This document shows, in pieces, positions 41,789 through 48,964 of a DNA stretch of 48,964 nt; within the stretch, counting starts at the first letter, position 1; every line of letters starts with the position of its first letter. Position numbers and translations under genes: made by a program. Source of the stretch: Candidatus Sumerlaeota bacterium (GTDB lineage: Bacteria; Sumerlaeota; Sumerlaeia; JAFGJS01); the NCBI GenBank assembly GCA_016928995.1, contig JAFGJS010000072.1, positions 1 through 48,964 of the forward strand, in the 5' to 3' direction. The notes beneath the pieces were generated by a model, which worked only from the letters and a program-made list of their open reading frames with translations, had not been told where the DNA came from and did no database searches.

Positions 41789-43648
41789 TTAATTCTCCGA
41801 AGAATGCAATCCGCCAGCTGCCGCCACGAAGCGGATGTTGCCGTGCTCGGGATTGTCTTTGCCGGCCATTTCGCAGTTCCAGAGGCAGGCGCCGCAATGC
41901 ACGCATTTTTCGCGGTCGAACAGCGGCTCCGCGCCGTCGGGGTTGGCGTAGATCGCCTGGCCCGAGCACATCTCGACGCAAACCTGCGAGCCGCACTGCT
42001 TGCACAGCGCGATGTCCTTGAACCGCACATGGTCCGCGTAGCCCGCGGGCGCCTGCACCTTGCCGCCCATCAGCAAGGCGTCCTGATGCGACACGAGCAG
42101 CTGCCCGTCGAACTCGATGGACGGCCATCCGGCCTTGTCCATCAGCGCGTCGTGCATCGACTGGCCCTTCTCGCGGCACTCCTGGCGGATGCGGTTGATT
42201 TCATCGCTGGCGATCCTGCCGCGATAAAACTCCTCCAGCGGCTTCACGCGCTGATGCGGCGGAACGGATTTGCCGGGCATGTTCAGCTTGCCGTTCGTCA
42301 TGCCGGACAGCCCCATGCCGATCATGCCGCGAATGAATCCGCTGCCGAAGCCGTCGCGGGCCTTCTCCGCGATGCGCCCCTCGCGCTCCACCCAGCTCGT
42401 GCGGCGCTGCTTGACGTATGTCTTTTCCAGATTTTCTTTCGTGAACGCATCGCCGTTTTTCAGCAGTTCCAGCACGCCCTCGGCCAGCTGCACGCCCGTG
42501 GCCCACGCCTCATCCACGCCCGAGCCGGTGAGCACGTTGGTGCTGCCAGAGCCTTCGCCGATGCGCGCGAAACCATCGCCGCAAAGGAACGGCTCGCCGC
42601 GCTTGCCCGATTCCTGCAACGACTTGGCGCCCCAGGAGCGCAACGTGCCGCCCTTCAGGTAACGCCAGATGTAAGGATGCGTCATCCAGTGCTGCAAGTA
42701 GCGGTAACTGGAGCGCACGGGATTATCATACCACGACGGCACGAAGATGCCCAGCGACGCCACGTTGTCCGGCAGCACGTATATGAAGCCGAAAATCTCC
42801 GGCTCAGGATAGCCGAACGTGTGGAACACGGTTCCGGCTTCGAGTCCGTGGCCTTCGGGCAAATCCACGACGGCCTTCATGCCCACGGCCCACTCGCGCT
42901 GATGATGCCCCTCGGGCAGGCCGAGCCGCTCGTCGATCTGTCGCCCGACCGCGCCGACCGGCCCGTCGCCGATCACGGTCAACGCCGCGTTAATGTCCAT
43001 GCCGGGCATGAAGCCCGCGTCAGGATTGCCCTGTTTATCCACGCCTTGATCAACGAGCCGGACGCCGGTCACGGCGTTCTGCTCATCGAACAACGGCTGG
43101 TTCACCGGCGTCGCCGGCCAGATCTGCGCCACGCCGCCGCCCATGACTTGTCCGCCGATCCACTGGTTGAACTGGCCGATGGACGTCACGAAGCCGCCGT
43201 GCTTTTGCAGGAACGGCGGGATGTACGGCAGGCGGAAGCCATGCTCTTCGTACGGCAGCATGAACTTCAACGCCTTGATCATGCCATCCGCGATTTTTAA
43301 GCCCAGGGAACGCCGGCTCGCGCCATGCGGATCGAGCAGATACACCACACGCTCGGTTTTCACCGGCGCGGTCATCAGGATGTCAGCGGGATTCAAATCG
43401 GGAAAGGAGGCGCGAATGCCGCGGCCGCGAGTGACGACGCCGGAAACGCCGAAGCCGATGTCATCGGCGCGCTCGTAGCAGATGATCTGCGGCGGCATGC
43501 CGGGCATGACCTTGCTCTCCACGACGGGCGTGCCGTCGTCGTTCATCAGCCCGCGCGAGAGCGTGGTTAAAAAACCGCCTGTTGCGGGTCCGAAGCCGAC
43601 ACAGACGATGTCAACGTCCATGGATTGTCGTTGGATTTCGTCAGTCAT
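41789..43648 (-). CDS. ETF-quinone oxidoreductase (FixC/FixX-like), two-cluster form
   Basis: This 619-residue membrane-associated flavoprotein takes electrons from ETF and gives them to quinone. An N-terminal FAD-binding dinucleotide fold is visible (VDIVCVGFGPATGG, about 12-25). The middle has the ferredoxin:quinone-type catalytic domain (for example GVSGVVTRGRGIRASFPDLNP and GEGSGSTNVLTGSGVDEAW). The C-terminus has eight cysteines in two groups, C549/552/557/561 and C582/585/588/592, so it may hold two [4Fe-4S] clusters instead of the single one in the mitochondrial enzyme. The start has only a weak ribosome site. It stands between the acyl-CoA dehydrogenase and etfB in one operon, consistent with beta-oxidation electrons entering the respiratory chain. 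Confidence 0.87.
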   Translation of the reverse strand: MTDEIQRQSMDVDIVCVGFGPATGGFLTTLSRGLMNDDGTPVVESKVMPGMPPQIICYERADDIGFGVSGVVTRGRGIRASFPDLNPADILMTAPVKTERVVYLLDPHGASRRSLGLKIADGMIKALKFMLPYEEHGFRLPYIPPFLQKHGGFVTSIGQFNQWIGGQVMGGGVAQIWPATPVNQPLFDEQNAVTGVRLVDQGVDKQGNPDAGFMPGMDINAALTVIGDGPVGAVGRQIDERLGLPEGHHQREWAVGMKAVVDLPEGHGLEAGTVFHTFGYPEPEIFGFIYVLPDNVASLGIFVPSWYDNPVRSSYRYLQHWMTHPYIWRYLKGGTLRSWGAKSLQESGKRGEPFLCGDGFARIGEGSGSTNVLTGSGVDEAWATGVQLAEGVLELLKNGDAFTKENLEKTYVKQRRTSWVEREGRIAEKARDGFGSGFIRGMIGMGLSGMTNGKLNMPGKSVPPHQRVKPLEEFYRGRIASDEINRIRQECREKGQSMHDALMDKAGWPSIEFDGQLLVSHQDALLMGGKVQAPAGYADHVRFKDIALCKQCGSQVCVEMCSGQAIYANPDGAEPLFDREKCVHCGACLWNCEMAGKDNPEHGNIRFVAAAGGLHSSEN

Positions 43649-43708
43649 TTTTTCCGTTGTATATTTCTAGTGATAAGAAATGATCCTCAGTGAGAAAATC
43701 TTTATATT

Positions 43709-43857
43709 GGGTCTAGGGTCTAGGGTCTGGGGTCTAGGGTCTGGTGATGGATGCGCTAACGCGCTGAAAAAAGAGAATAAAACACTTTGCGACGTGAACC
43801 ATAATTCTCTTTTTCGCGGCGCAGCCGCTCCATCCCCAGACCCTAGACCCCAGACCC
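43709..43857. repeat. GGGTCTA heptamer array forming a long hairpin
   Basis: Five 7-bp units (GGGTCTA, GGGTCTA, GGGTCTG, GGGTCTA, GGGTCTG; 43709-43743) start the left arm. 43723-43744 is perfectly complementary to 43836-43857 (22 bp), and AAAAAGAGAAT 43768-43778 to ATTCTCTTTTT 43804-43814 (11 bp). Each arm also has a small palindrome. It fills the 221-bp gap between the acyl-CoA dehydrogenase and ETF-quinone oxidoreductase genes. Confidence 0.9.
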
Positions 43858-43869
43858 CAAACCCTTATG

Positions 43870-46107
43870 TTATTGCGGATAATCCAACGCTTCCGGGATC
43901 ATGATCTGGGTCAATGCGTTCGCCGCGCGATCCTTGGCCAAACGCGAGCCGGTCAGGCAGCCGTCCATCTTGCTGCGCAGCTGCACAAACTGCGCCAGGA
44001 AATCAAAGCACGGACACGGTCCGGCTTTTTTCGGCGGTTTGCCCTCGGCGTTCCGCGCGTCGCTGCGCGCTTCGACCTCGCCGCCAAATCCCGGCACGAT
44101 CGCTTCCATGCCCGCCAGTTCTGCTTCCGTGTAGCAATCCTGGCAATCTTCATCGTTCCATGTCTTATGCAGTTGATAGCCGTAGACCAGCTCCGAAGTG
44201 ATACGCCCCACTTCGCTCACGGCGCGCGCGGCCTGCACGTGGCACAGATCGTAATAGAAATTCAGAATGCCCGGCAGGGCCTCGGCCAGCGCCGGATTGT
44301 CCGCGCCTTTCTTTTCCAGTTCGAGCACGTCATCGATCAACTGGCGCGCGGCCAGCAGCCAGCAAAGCGCGTCCGCCATGGGGAAGGTCACGCTCTGACG
44401 GTTGTTTTTATACAGCACGTTGCCTGCGGCGTCGGTGCTGTTTTGCAGATGCTCGATAGTCCACAGCCACAGCGTCATGCCGGACGCCAGCGTGCACGCG
44501 CCGCTTTGCGCGCGCTCGGTGGCTTTCTTGCGCAACTGGCGAATCCAGACGCGCATCTGGTGCAGGAACACCGGATTGACCATCGTCACGGACAGCTGAC
44601 GCCGCTGCACAACCTCCGGCCCTTCATAGGTCGCCTCAAGCTGCGCATCGACCCATTTCTGGCACAGAAAGCCCGGGCAGTCCTCCGTGATGCCGTAGCC
44701 GCCCATCATGCTGACGGCTTCGCGCATCATCGTCGTGCCATAGCCCGTGCACCACAGCTTGGCTGCGGGCGTCAGCACGTTGGCGATCACTTCATTGTAG
44801 GTCTGCTTCACCATCACATTGCCGTCGAGTTCGGCGAAACGTCTGGCGTCCCGTTTCTCTTCTTTGATCGCCAGCAGGTTGATGTATTCCTTGATGTCAG
44901 GCTCCATATTGCGCATGGCGACCATAAGTTTGCGGCCGGTCAGCCCCTGCTCTTCGCAGATCCGCTCTTTTTCGTGATACAGCTTGTCGATCTCATCGTA
45001 CGAGCGGGACGCGGCGAATCCCAGCGAAGCGGCGGCTTCGCCCGTAGCCCAAATATCAATGACCCGCTGCAGCGCGTCTTCCTTCATCTGCAAGCCCAGC
45101 TGATGACGCGGGCTGTCTTCCGAGCCGATATTGCCGCCGCGAAAACGCCCGCGCTGGTAGCGGATGATCGGTTCAATGGAGGAAAGCAACTTGGCGGCGC
45201 TCATCAGCGCCACGGGAATGCGCGTATGGCCGAACACGGCCTCAATCACCTTGCCGTGCGGCACGTTCGGGATGATCACGCCGTCCTTGATCGTATAGCC
45301 GCCCACGATGCGGCTGGCGGGAATATCAAGGCTGAACACCGGATCGCTGGTGGAGGTCAATTGCTGCACCAGTTTCTTGGTCGCCGTGCCATGATCGTAA
45401 GTTCCGGGATCTTCTTTATGCAGGATCACCATGCAGCTCGACTTGATGCGCTCGTCGCCGGTGTCCACCGCGGCGGTCACATGATCGGCGTAGCCCATGT
45501 TGGAGATAAACCGCCCGCGCTTCTCGACGTGCAGGATTGGCTCCTTGCCGTCTTCCATTTCCTTGACCGTGACCCGGCCGCTCAGCACGCCAGTGTCCAC
45601 GCCCACATACGGCAGCGGCTCGGTCAGGCAGAAGGCCCACCGGTACGGCTCTTCGTTTCTGTCCGGATTAGGGATGGAGCGCGGAAAATAATAATCCTGC
45701 TGTTCCTTGGTGCCTCGCTCCAAAATCGGCGACAATCCCAGATCATGCGCCAGGAAACATGTCGTCGCTCCGGCGTCCACCCAGGAAATTTCGTATGAAA
45801 TCAGCGCCATGGCGATGTTCTTTGGCCCATCGATGAATCCGCCATATTCCGGATCCAAAAACGCGGCGGTCAGGCCCGACTCGTCAAAAGCCTTGACCAT
45901 TTTGGCCTTTTCATCGTTCCACTCATGCGTGTTGCGCTGACCGTCGGCGACAAGCCGCGCGATCACACCGCGCGCCACGCTTCGCGCCGACTGAACGGCC
46001 ATCTGAATGTCGTAGCGTTCCGCAAAACGCCACATAATCTGGCGCATATCATCGCCAGGAAGTGTTTGCAGCATAGGTCTATCCGTCATGTTTGCAGTAT
46101 CCACCAC
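43870..46107 (-). CDS. Acyl-CoA dehydrogenase, long form
   Basis: This protein of about 745 residues oxidises an acyl-CoA and hands electrons to ETF. Family marks: an N-terminal helical domain with DPEYGGFIDGPKNIAMAL, a middle beta domain (AFCLTEPL, then RFISNMGYADHVTAAV), and a C-terminal domain with MMGGYGITEDCP and the base-containing segment LEATYEGPEVVQRRQLS. The usual length is 380-600, so about 150 extra C-terminal residues (from about 590) are present, ending in a Cys-rich stretch (CQDCYTEAEL, CPCFDF). The first codon at 46107 is GTG with a GGAG site 5 nt before it; an ATG at 46089 is the alternative. It heads the ETF operon. The chain length or class of substrate cannot be told. Confidence 0.9.
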   Translation of the reverse strand: MVDTANMTDRPMLQTLPGDDMRQIMWRFAERYDIQMAVQSARSVARGVIARLVADGQRNTHEWNDEKAKMVKAFDESGLTAAFLDPEYGGFIDGPKNIAMALISYEISWVDAGATTCFLAHDLGLSPILERGTKEQQDYYFPRSIPNPDRNEEPYRWAFCLTEPLPYVGVDTGVLSGRVTVKEMEDGKEPILHVEKRGRFISNMGYADHVTAAVDTGDERIKSSCMVILHKEDPGTYDHGTATKKLVQQLTSTSDPVFSLDIPASRIVGGYTIKDGVIIPNVPHGKVIEAVFGHTRIPVALMSAAKLLSSIEPIIRYQRGRFRGGNIGSEDSPRHQLGLQMKEDALQRVIDIWATGEAAASLGFAASRSYDEIDKLYHEKERICEEQGLTGRKLMVAMRNMEPDIKEYINLLAIKEEKRDARRFAELDGNVMVKQTYNEVIANVLTPAAKLWCTGYGTTMMREAVSMMGGYGITEDCPGFLCQKWVDAQLEATYEGPEVVQRRQLSVTMVNPVFLHQMRVWIRQLRKKATERAQSGACTLASGMTLWLWTIEHLQNSTDAAGNVLYKNNRQSVTFPMADALCWLLAARQLIDDVLELEKKGADNPALAEALPGILNFYYDLCHVQAARAVSEVGRITSELVYGYQLHKTWNDEDCQDCYTEAELAGMEAIVPGFGGEVEARSDARNAEGKPPKKAGPCPCFDFLAQFVQLRSKMDGCLTGSRLAKDRAANALTQIMIPEALDYPQ

Positions 46108-46324
46108 CCCTGCTCCATTGTAATGAATTTAGAATTAGGTACGGCTCGCTTAACGCAGGTTCAACCTAAAGTTCCCGTTTAGACCCGTCAATCATAAAAA
46201 TTCAAGGGATTACAGGGAAGCGCGACAGGCCGCCAAAAGGAATATTTATGACTGATTTTATTCAATTAAGCTAACGTTTGGGCCTCGCTCTCCGTTTCGG
46301 ATGGCCCTCTTTTTTTTCACCGGG
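46108..46324. other. Intergenic region with no gene
   Basis: About 217 bp. It holds the promoter region of the acyl-CoA dehydrogenase operon and the 3' flank of the ankyrin gene. A weak stem (GGGCC 46280-46284 with GGCCC 46303-46307, then T-rich) points the wrong way for that gene. Confidence 0.45.
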
Positions 46325-48730
46325 CTATTGGACCGTCTCATTCTGAGCGGCATCTTTCGCCTTCCGACGCTCAAGCGCATCCCGAAACAACTGCTGAATT
46401 CTTTCCGTGCCATGCTGCGCCGCGAAAGCCTCCATCGTCATTCCGCTGCCATCTTCCGGCCCCAGCGACGGATCCGCGCCCTGTTTCAATAAACCCCCGA
46501 CGAGTATTTCATCTTTGAGTAAAATCGCGACATGCAGCGGCGCATAGCCCTCTTTGCTGCGCTTATTCATGTCCGCGCCGTTCAAGATCAGCCAATCCAC
46601 CGCATCTTGGTCGCGCCGTTCCACAGCCAAACAAAGCGGCGTCAGACCGCGCTCATTTTCGCCGCGCTGGTTCACATCCGCCCCGTCCTCCAGCAGAATC
46701 TGCGCGAGCTCGACGGACATCGTAAATTCGCTTGTCGGCTGCATTCCATACAACTGCCAAGGCTGTGCGTTCGACATCGCCGGAAGCGGCGAAGAAGTCT
46801 GTATATACTTATAAACGGATCGCGGCGGCGTGCCGCCCATGATCCGCAGCAGCCAAGGATCTCCCTTTTCATCCACAGCGTTTGGATCCGCGATGATCCG
46901 CTTCACCGCATCCGGACAATTCACCAGCTGCTGGAGCCGATAGCCATTCGCGCAAATCCCTGCCATTTGCGCATCCGTAATTGTCGCGCCGTGAGCGATG
47001 AATTCATCGGCCAACGCCCCATCTCCACTGCTCAAGGCGTACTCCAGGGGTGATTGACCGGTGATGCTCGTCGCGGCATTCACATCCGCGCCATACTCGA
47101 ACAAGAGCCTTGCCGCCCAGACTTTCTCCCGCGACGTCCCGCCGGTCCATGAAAGATATTGCAGCATCTCATTTAATTTCTCACGCCGGTCGTCCCCAGC
47201 GTCATTGGAATCATAACCCTTGGCCAAAATCTCTTCCAGCATGTCCAGCCGGTCGCAAAAGATCAGCGTACTAATAATATACGGAGCCAACTCGCGCACC
47301 GCTTCGGCGTCTACCCGTTCCAGGACCAAACGCGCGATCCGCCTATTTGGCGATGAAAGCGCGTTCTGCAACAAATCATCAGGGCCGTATAATATATCAT
47401 CATGATTGATGTCATAACCTCGATCCAGCAACGCCATGACTCGCGCCTCATCGCCCGTATAGATCGCAAAATGCATCGAAGGATGATGCCAACCCCAACC
47501 GCAAAAAAACAACGTTTCGCTAAGCAGCAGGATCAACAGCAACACGGTCAGCTGCGCCAACCAGTCCCCGAATGTGCGCGGACGACCCAAACGGCACAAA
47601 TAACGCAGCCGCTCGCGCATCTTCCATTTTTTATCCTGATGAACCTCGGCGTCGCCATCCATCGCAAACACCGCCGCATGCGCCTGCCGCCAGTTCTCAC
47701 GCAGCAACCGGAAAAGCTGCAAATTGATCACAAAACTCAGCGCCCCAATGACGCAAAACGTCACGATACTCGGCAGCCATTGCGGACCAAAACACCAAAA
47801 GCCGATGAATTCAGCGAAGATGCCGCAAACCAAGGACAAGATCACTGCTAAAGCGACCGATCCCGGCTGAATCAACAAGACCCAGCGCGTCGTGTCCACG
47901 AATGCATTGCCCCAGCGGAGCTGCGGATTGACACGCCGCCGGATCAGCCAGGGCAGGAAATTCTGACTCATTAAAAACATCAGCGCCAGGGCGTTCAGGA
48001 CGATCCATCCCAGCAACAAGAAATAAACCGCCCCGGTATAATCCAACAGCTCATCCAGATCCTGAATATGCAAAAAACGCAGGAAAAACGGAGCGCAAAA
48101 CAGCATGATCAACGGCGGCGCAAAGACGCACTGCAAAAACCAGCTGATCGTGGTGTGCACCCTGAAGAAGGCCTGGAAATATTCGCGCGGCTCAACGAGC
48201 GTGAGCGAAAGCTGCTCGCGCCATTCCCGCATTGTGCACGCGCGAGCGCGCGCCGCGATGCGGATCGGCAAGTACGTCGCAATGATCGCCGCCCAAAACA
48301 CAAGCCAAAAATAATACAGGATGAGATAGCCAATTTCTTCGTATCCGACGATGAAAGGATACGCCAACGCAGCGATGGTCACAAACGGCAACGCCAATCC
48401 TAAAAACACAATTTCCATCATCCGCAATAAACTAACGCTGCGGCTGAAAAACTTGGGATCGCGCAGCAGATCGCCGCGCAAGCGCGCCCTGCGCAAAGGA
48501 CGCTGCATCACGAATCCAATAAAGCAGGTATGCCACACCCACCAAATGATCAAAAACCAGATCACAGCCGGATCGGTAATATCGAAGCGAGTATCAATAA
48601 ATCGGCCAACGACGATATAAATATAAATAAATGTCGCCCAGGCCAACACGCTGATCAGCGCCAGCGCGTCCAAAATCAGCCAGATGTTAATCTCCCAGCT
48701 GAAAAATGCGCTCTTTTCAGGTTCAGGCAT
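46325..48730 (-). CDS. Polytopic membrane protein with C-terminal ankyrin repeats
   Basis: This 801-residue protein has two halves. Residues about 10-425 hold roughly nine or ten hydrophobic helices (the first at 14-38, the last at about 400-420 before the repeat domain). Residues about 430-790 consist of ankyrin-type repeats, visible as GADVNAATSITGQSPLEYAL, GADVNQRGENERGLTPLCLAVERRD, GADMNKRSKEGYAPLHVAILLKD and GADPSLGPEDGSGMTMEAFA. No enzymatic motif or known channel signature was recognised. The repeats likely bind a partner on one side of the membrane, probably the cytoplasm. A GAGG site is positioned about 10 nt before the ATG. It is transcribed alone. Ankyrin repeats fused to a membrane domain occur in several PVC genomes, but the function is unknown. 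Confidence 0.8.
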   Translation of the reverse strand: MPEPEKSAFFSWEINIWLILDALALISVLAWATFIYIYIVVGRFIDTRFDITDPAVIWFLIIWWVWHTCFIGFVMQRPLRRARLRGDLLRDPKFFSRSVSLLRMMEIVFLGLALPFVTIAALAYPFIVGYEEIGYLILYYFWLVFWAAIIATYLPIRIAARARACTMREWREQLSLTLVEPREYFQAFFRVHTTISWFLQCVFAPPLIMLFCAPFFLRFLHIQDLDELLDYTGAVYFLLLGWIVLNALALMFLMSQNFLPWLIRRRVNPQLRWGNAFVDTTRWVLLIQPGSVALAVILSLVCGIFAEFIGFWCFGPQWLPSIVTFCVIGALSFVINLQLFRLLRENWRQAHAAVFAMDGDAEVHQDKKWKMRERLRYLCRLGRPRTFGDWLAQLTVLLLILLLSETLFFCGWGWHHPSMHFAIYTGDEARVMALLDRGYDINHDDILYGPDDLLQNALSSPNRRIARLVLERVDAEAVRELAPYIISTLIFCDRLDMLEEILAKGYDSNDAGDDRREKLNEMLQYLSWTGGTSREKVWAARLLFEYGADVNAATSITGQSPLEYALSSGDGALADEFIAHGATITDAQMAGICANGYRLQQLVNCPDAVKRIIADPNAVDEKGDPWLLRIMGGTPPRSVYKYIQTSSPLPAMSNAQPWQLYGMQPTSEFTMSVELAQILLEDGADVNQRGENERGLTPLCLAVERRDQDAVDWLILNGADMNKRSKEGYAPLHVAILLKDEILVGGLLKQGADPSLGPEDGSGMTMEAFAAQHGTERIQQLFRDALERRKAKDAAQNETVQ

Positions 48731-48964
48731 GCCCAGGCGCCCTCGGAGTCAATCGCGGAGTTTGCCGCAACGCAATCATCACAAGGCAACAATTGATGAG
48801 ACAAGGAAAATTCCAAGCCGTTTCGGAAAAATGCCGTATTCAGAATCAGATATAGAGTTAAATATCTCTTTTATCACGGCTCCTTATCAGCGCTGAAAGC
48901 GCTGCGTATCAAAGCCCAGGCCAGAGCGTAGGCCGCTTGCGGCCGTGAGCGCCGGCCTGGGTAG
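48731..48964. other. Gene-free right edge
   Basis: About 234 bp upstream of the ankyrin gene. Apart from the terminal hairpin (48915-48961) nothing is recognised; the promoter of the ankyrin gene should lie here. Confidence 0.4.
48915..48961. repeat. Nested GC hairpin at the window end
   Basis: CCCAGGCC (48915-48922) pairs with GGCCTGGG (48954-48961). Inside, GGCCGC (48931-48936) pairs with GCGGCC (48939-48944) across a 2-nt loop. It is not followed by a T-run within the window. It may be a further dispersed element, cut by the window edge. Confidence 0.65.

Noticed and set aside
41804-43300. A 498-codon open frame antisense to the ETF-quinone oxidoreductase gene
   Set aside because: The same effect; the sense frame has flavin and ferredoxin motifs, the antisense one has low-complexity His/Ala/Arg-rich text.
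43709-43743. Telomere-like heptamers as a chromosome end
   Set aside because: The array is only 35 bp, internal, and part of an inverted repeat between two genes of one operon.
43867-45798. A 643-codon open frame antisense to the acyl-CoA dehydrogenase gene
   Set aside because: Long antisense frames arise in GC-rich coding DNA. The sense strand encodes a clear acyl-CoA dehydrogenase and the antisense product resembles nothing.
46280-46316. Terminator-like stem followed by eight T on the plus strand
   Set aside because: No plus-strand gene lies upstream, and the T-run is on the wrong side for the minus-strand ankyrin gene; the stem is only 5 bp plus a small inner hairpin.

Overview
The window reads as a piece of a Gram-negative, heterotrophic bacterial chromosome, most likely from the PVC superphylum or a neighbouring lineage (Lentisphaerota, Kiritimatiellota, Hydrogenedentota or Sumerlaeota type). 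This is inference. It rests on membrane-anchored PQQ-like and NHL propellers beside polyferredoxins, large secreted proteins with GLUG, fibronectin III, choice-of-anchor-D and dockerin-like modules, a type II-secretion-like pseudopilus cluster led by an ECF sigma factor, and dispersed hairpin repeats of the GGGCAAGATGCCC kind that I recall from such genomes. No rRNA, tRNA, CRISPR array, transposase or phage gene was seen.

Layout. 182-4939 (minus): a five-gene operon encoding two membrane-anchored beta-propellers, a tiny Tat-targeted Cys protein, a NapG-like Tat ferredoxin and a NapH-like membrane polyferredoxin; probably a quinol/periplasm electron-transfer module without a recognisable terminal reductase. 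5209-8466 (plus): a secreted multidomain protein ending in a dockerin-like EF-hand. 8716-16034 (plus): ECF sigma factor, putative membrane anti-sigma-like protein, then a compact T2SS-like set (GspG, a GspF reduced to its membrane helices, GspF, GspE, a polytopic membrane protein, a polytopic-membrane/prepilin fusion, a GspH/J-like prepilin and a GspK-like prepilin). No secretin, GspC, GspL or GspM is present here.

16054-28193: a carbohydrate cluster (GPH-type symporter, GH2, GH53 endo-galactanase, a multimodular GH128-like enzyme, GH105 unsaturated rhamnogalacturonyl hydrolase with lectin modules). Together these fit use of rhamnogalacturonan-I pectin with galactan side chains. 28194-29123 looks non-coding, followed by a nitroreductase remnant and a small membrane protein. 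30183-35130 (plus) is a signalling cluster: a five-PAS hybrid histidine kinase, a decapitated sigma-54 activator, a degenerate receiver-like protein and a stand-alone CheY. 35144-36076 is an AraC regulator, divergent from a large repeat-built secreted protein (36585-39680). 39767-46107 (minus) is an acyl-CoA dehydrogenase / ETF-quinone oxidoreductase / EtfB / EtfA operon. 46325-48730 is a membrane protein with ankyrin repeats.

A feature that runs through the whole window is that many intergenic or intercistronic gaps hold a short repeat: at least six distinct types of inverted or tandem repeat (2319-2447 and 10619-10750; 8532-8634 and 41696-41777; 9277-9386 and 12286-12348; 33843-33922; 43709-43857; 48915-48961). 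Several sit inside apparent operons, where they could affect mRNA processing, or they may simply be tolerated miniature elements. The most unusual protein-level observations are the membrane-skeleton GspF, the polytopic membrane/prepilin fusion, the headless sigma-54 activator, the divergent EtfA, and the propeller plus NapGH-like operon.
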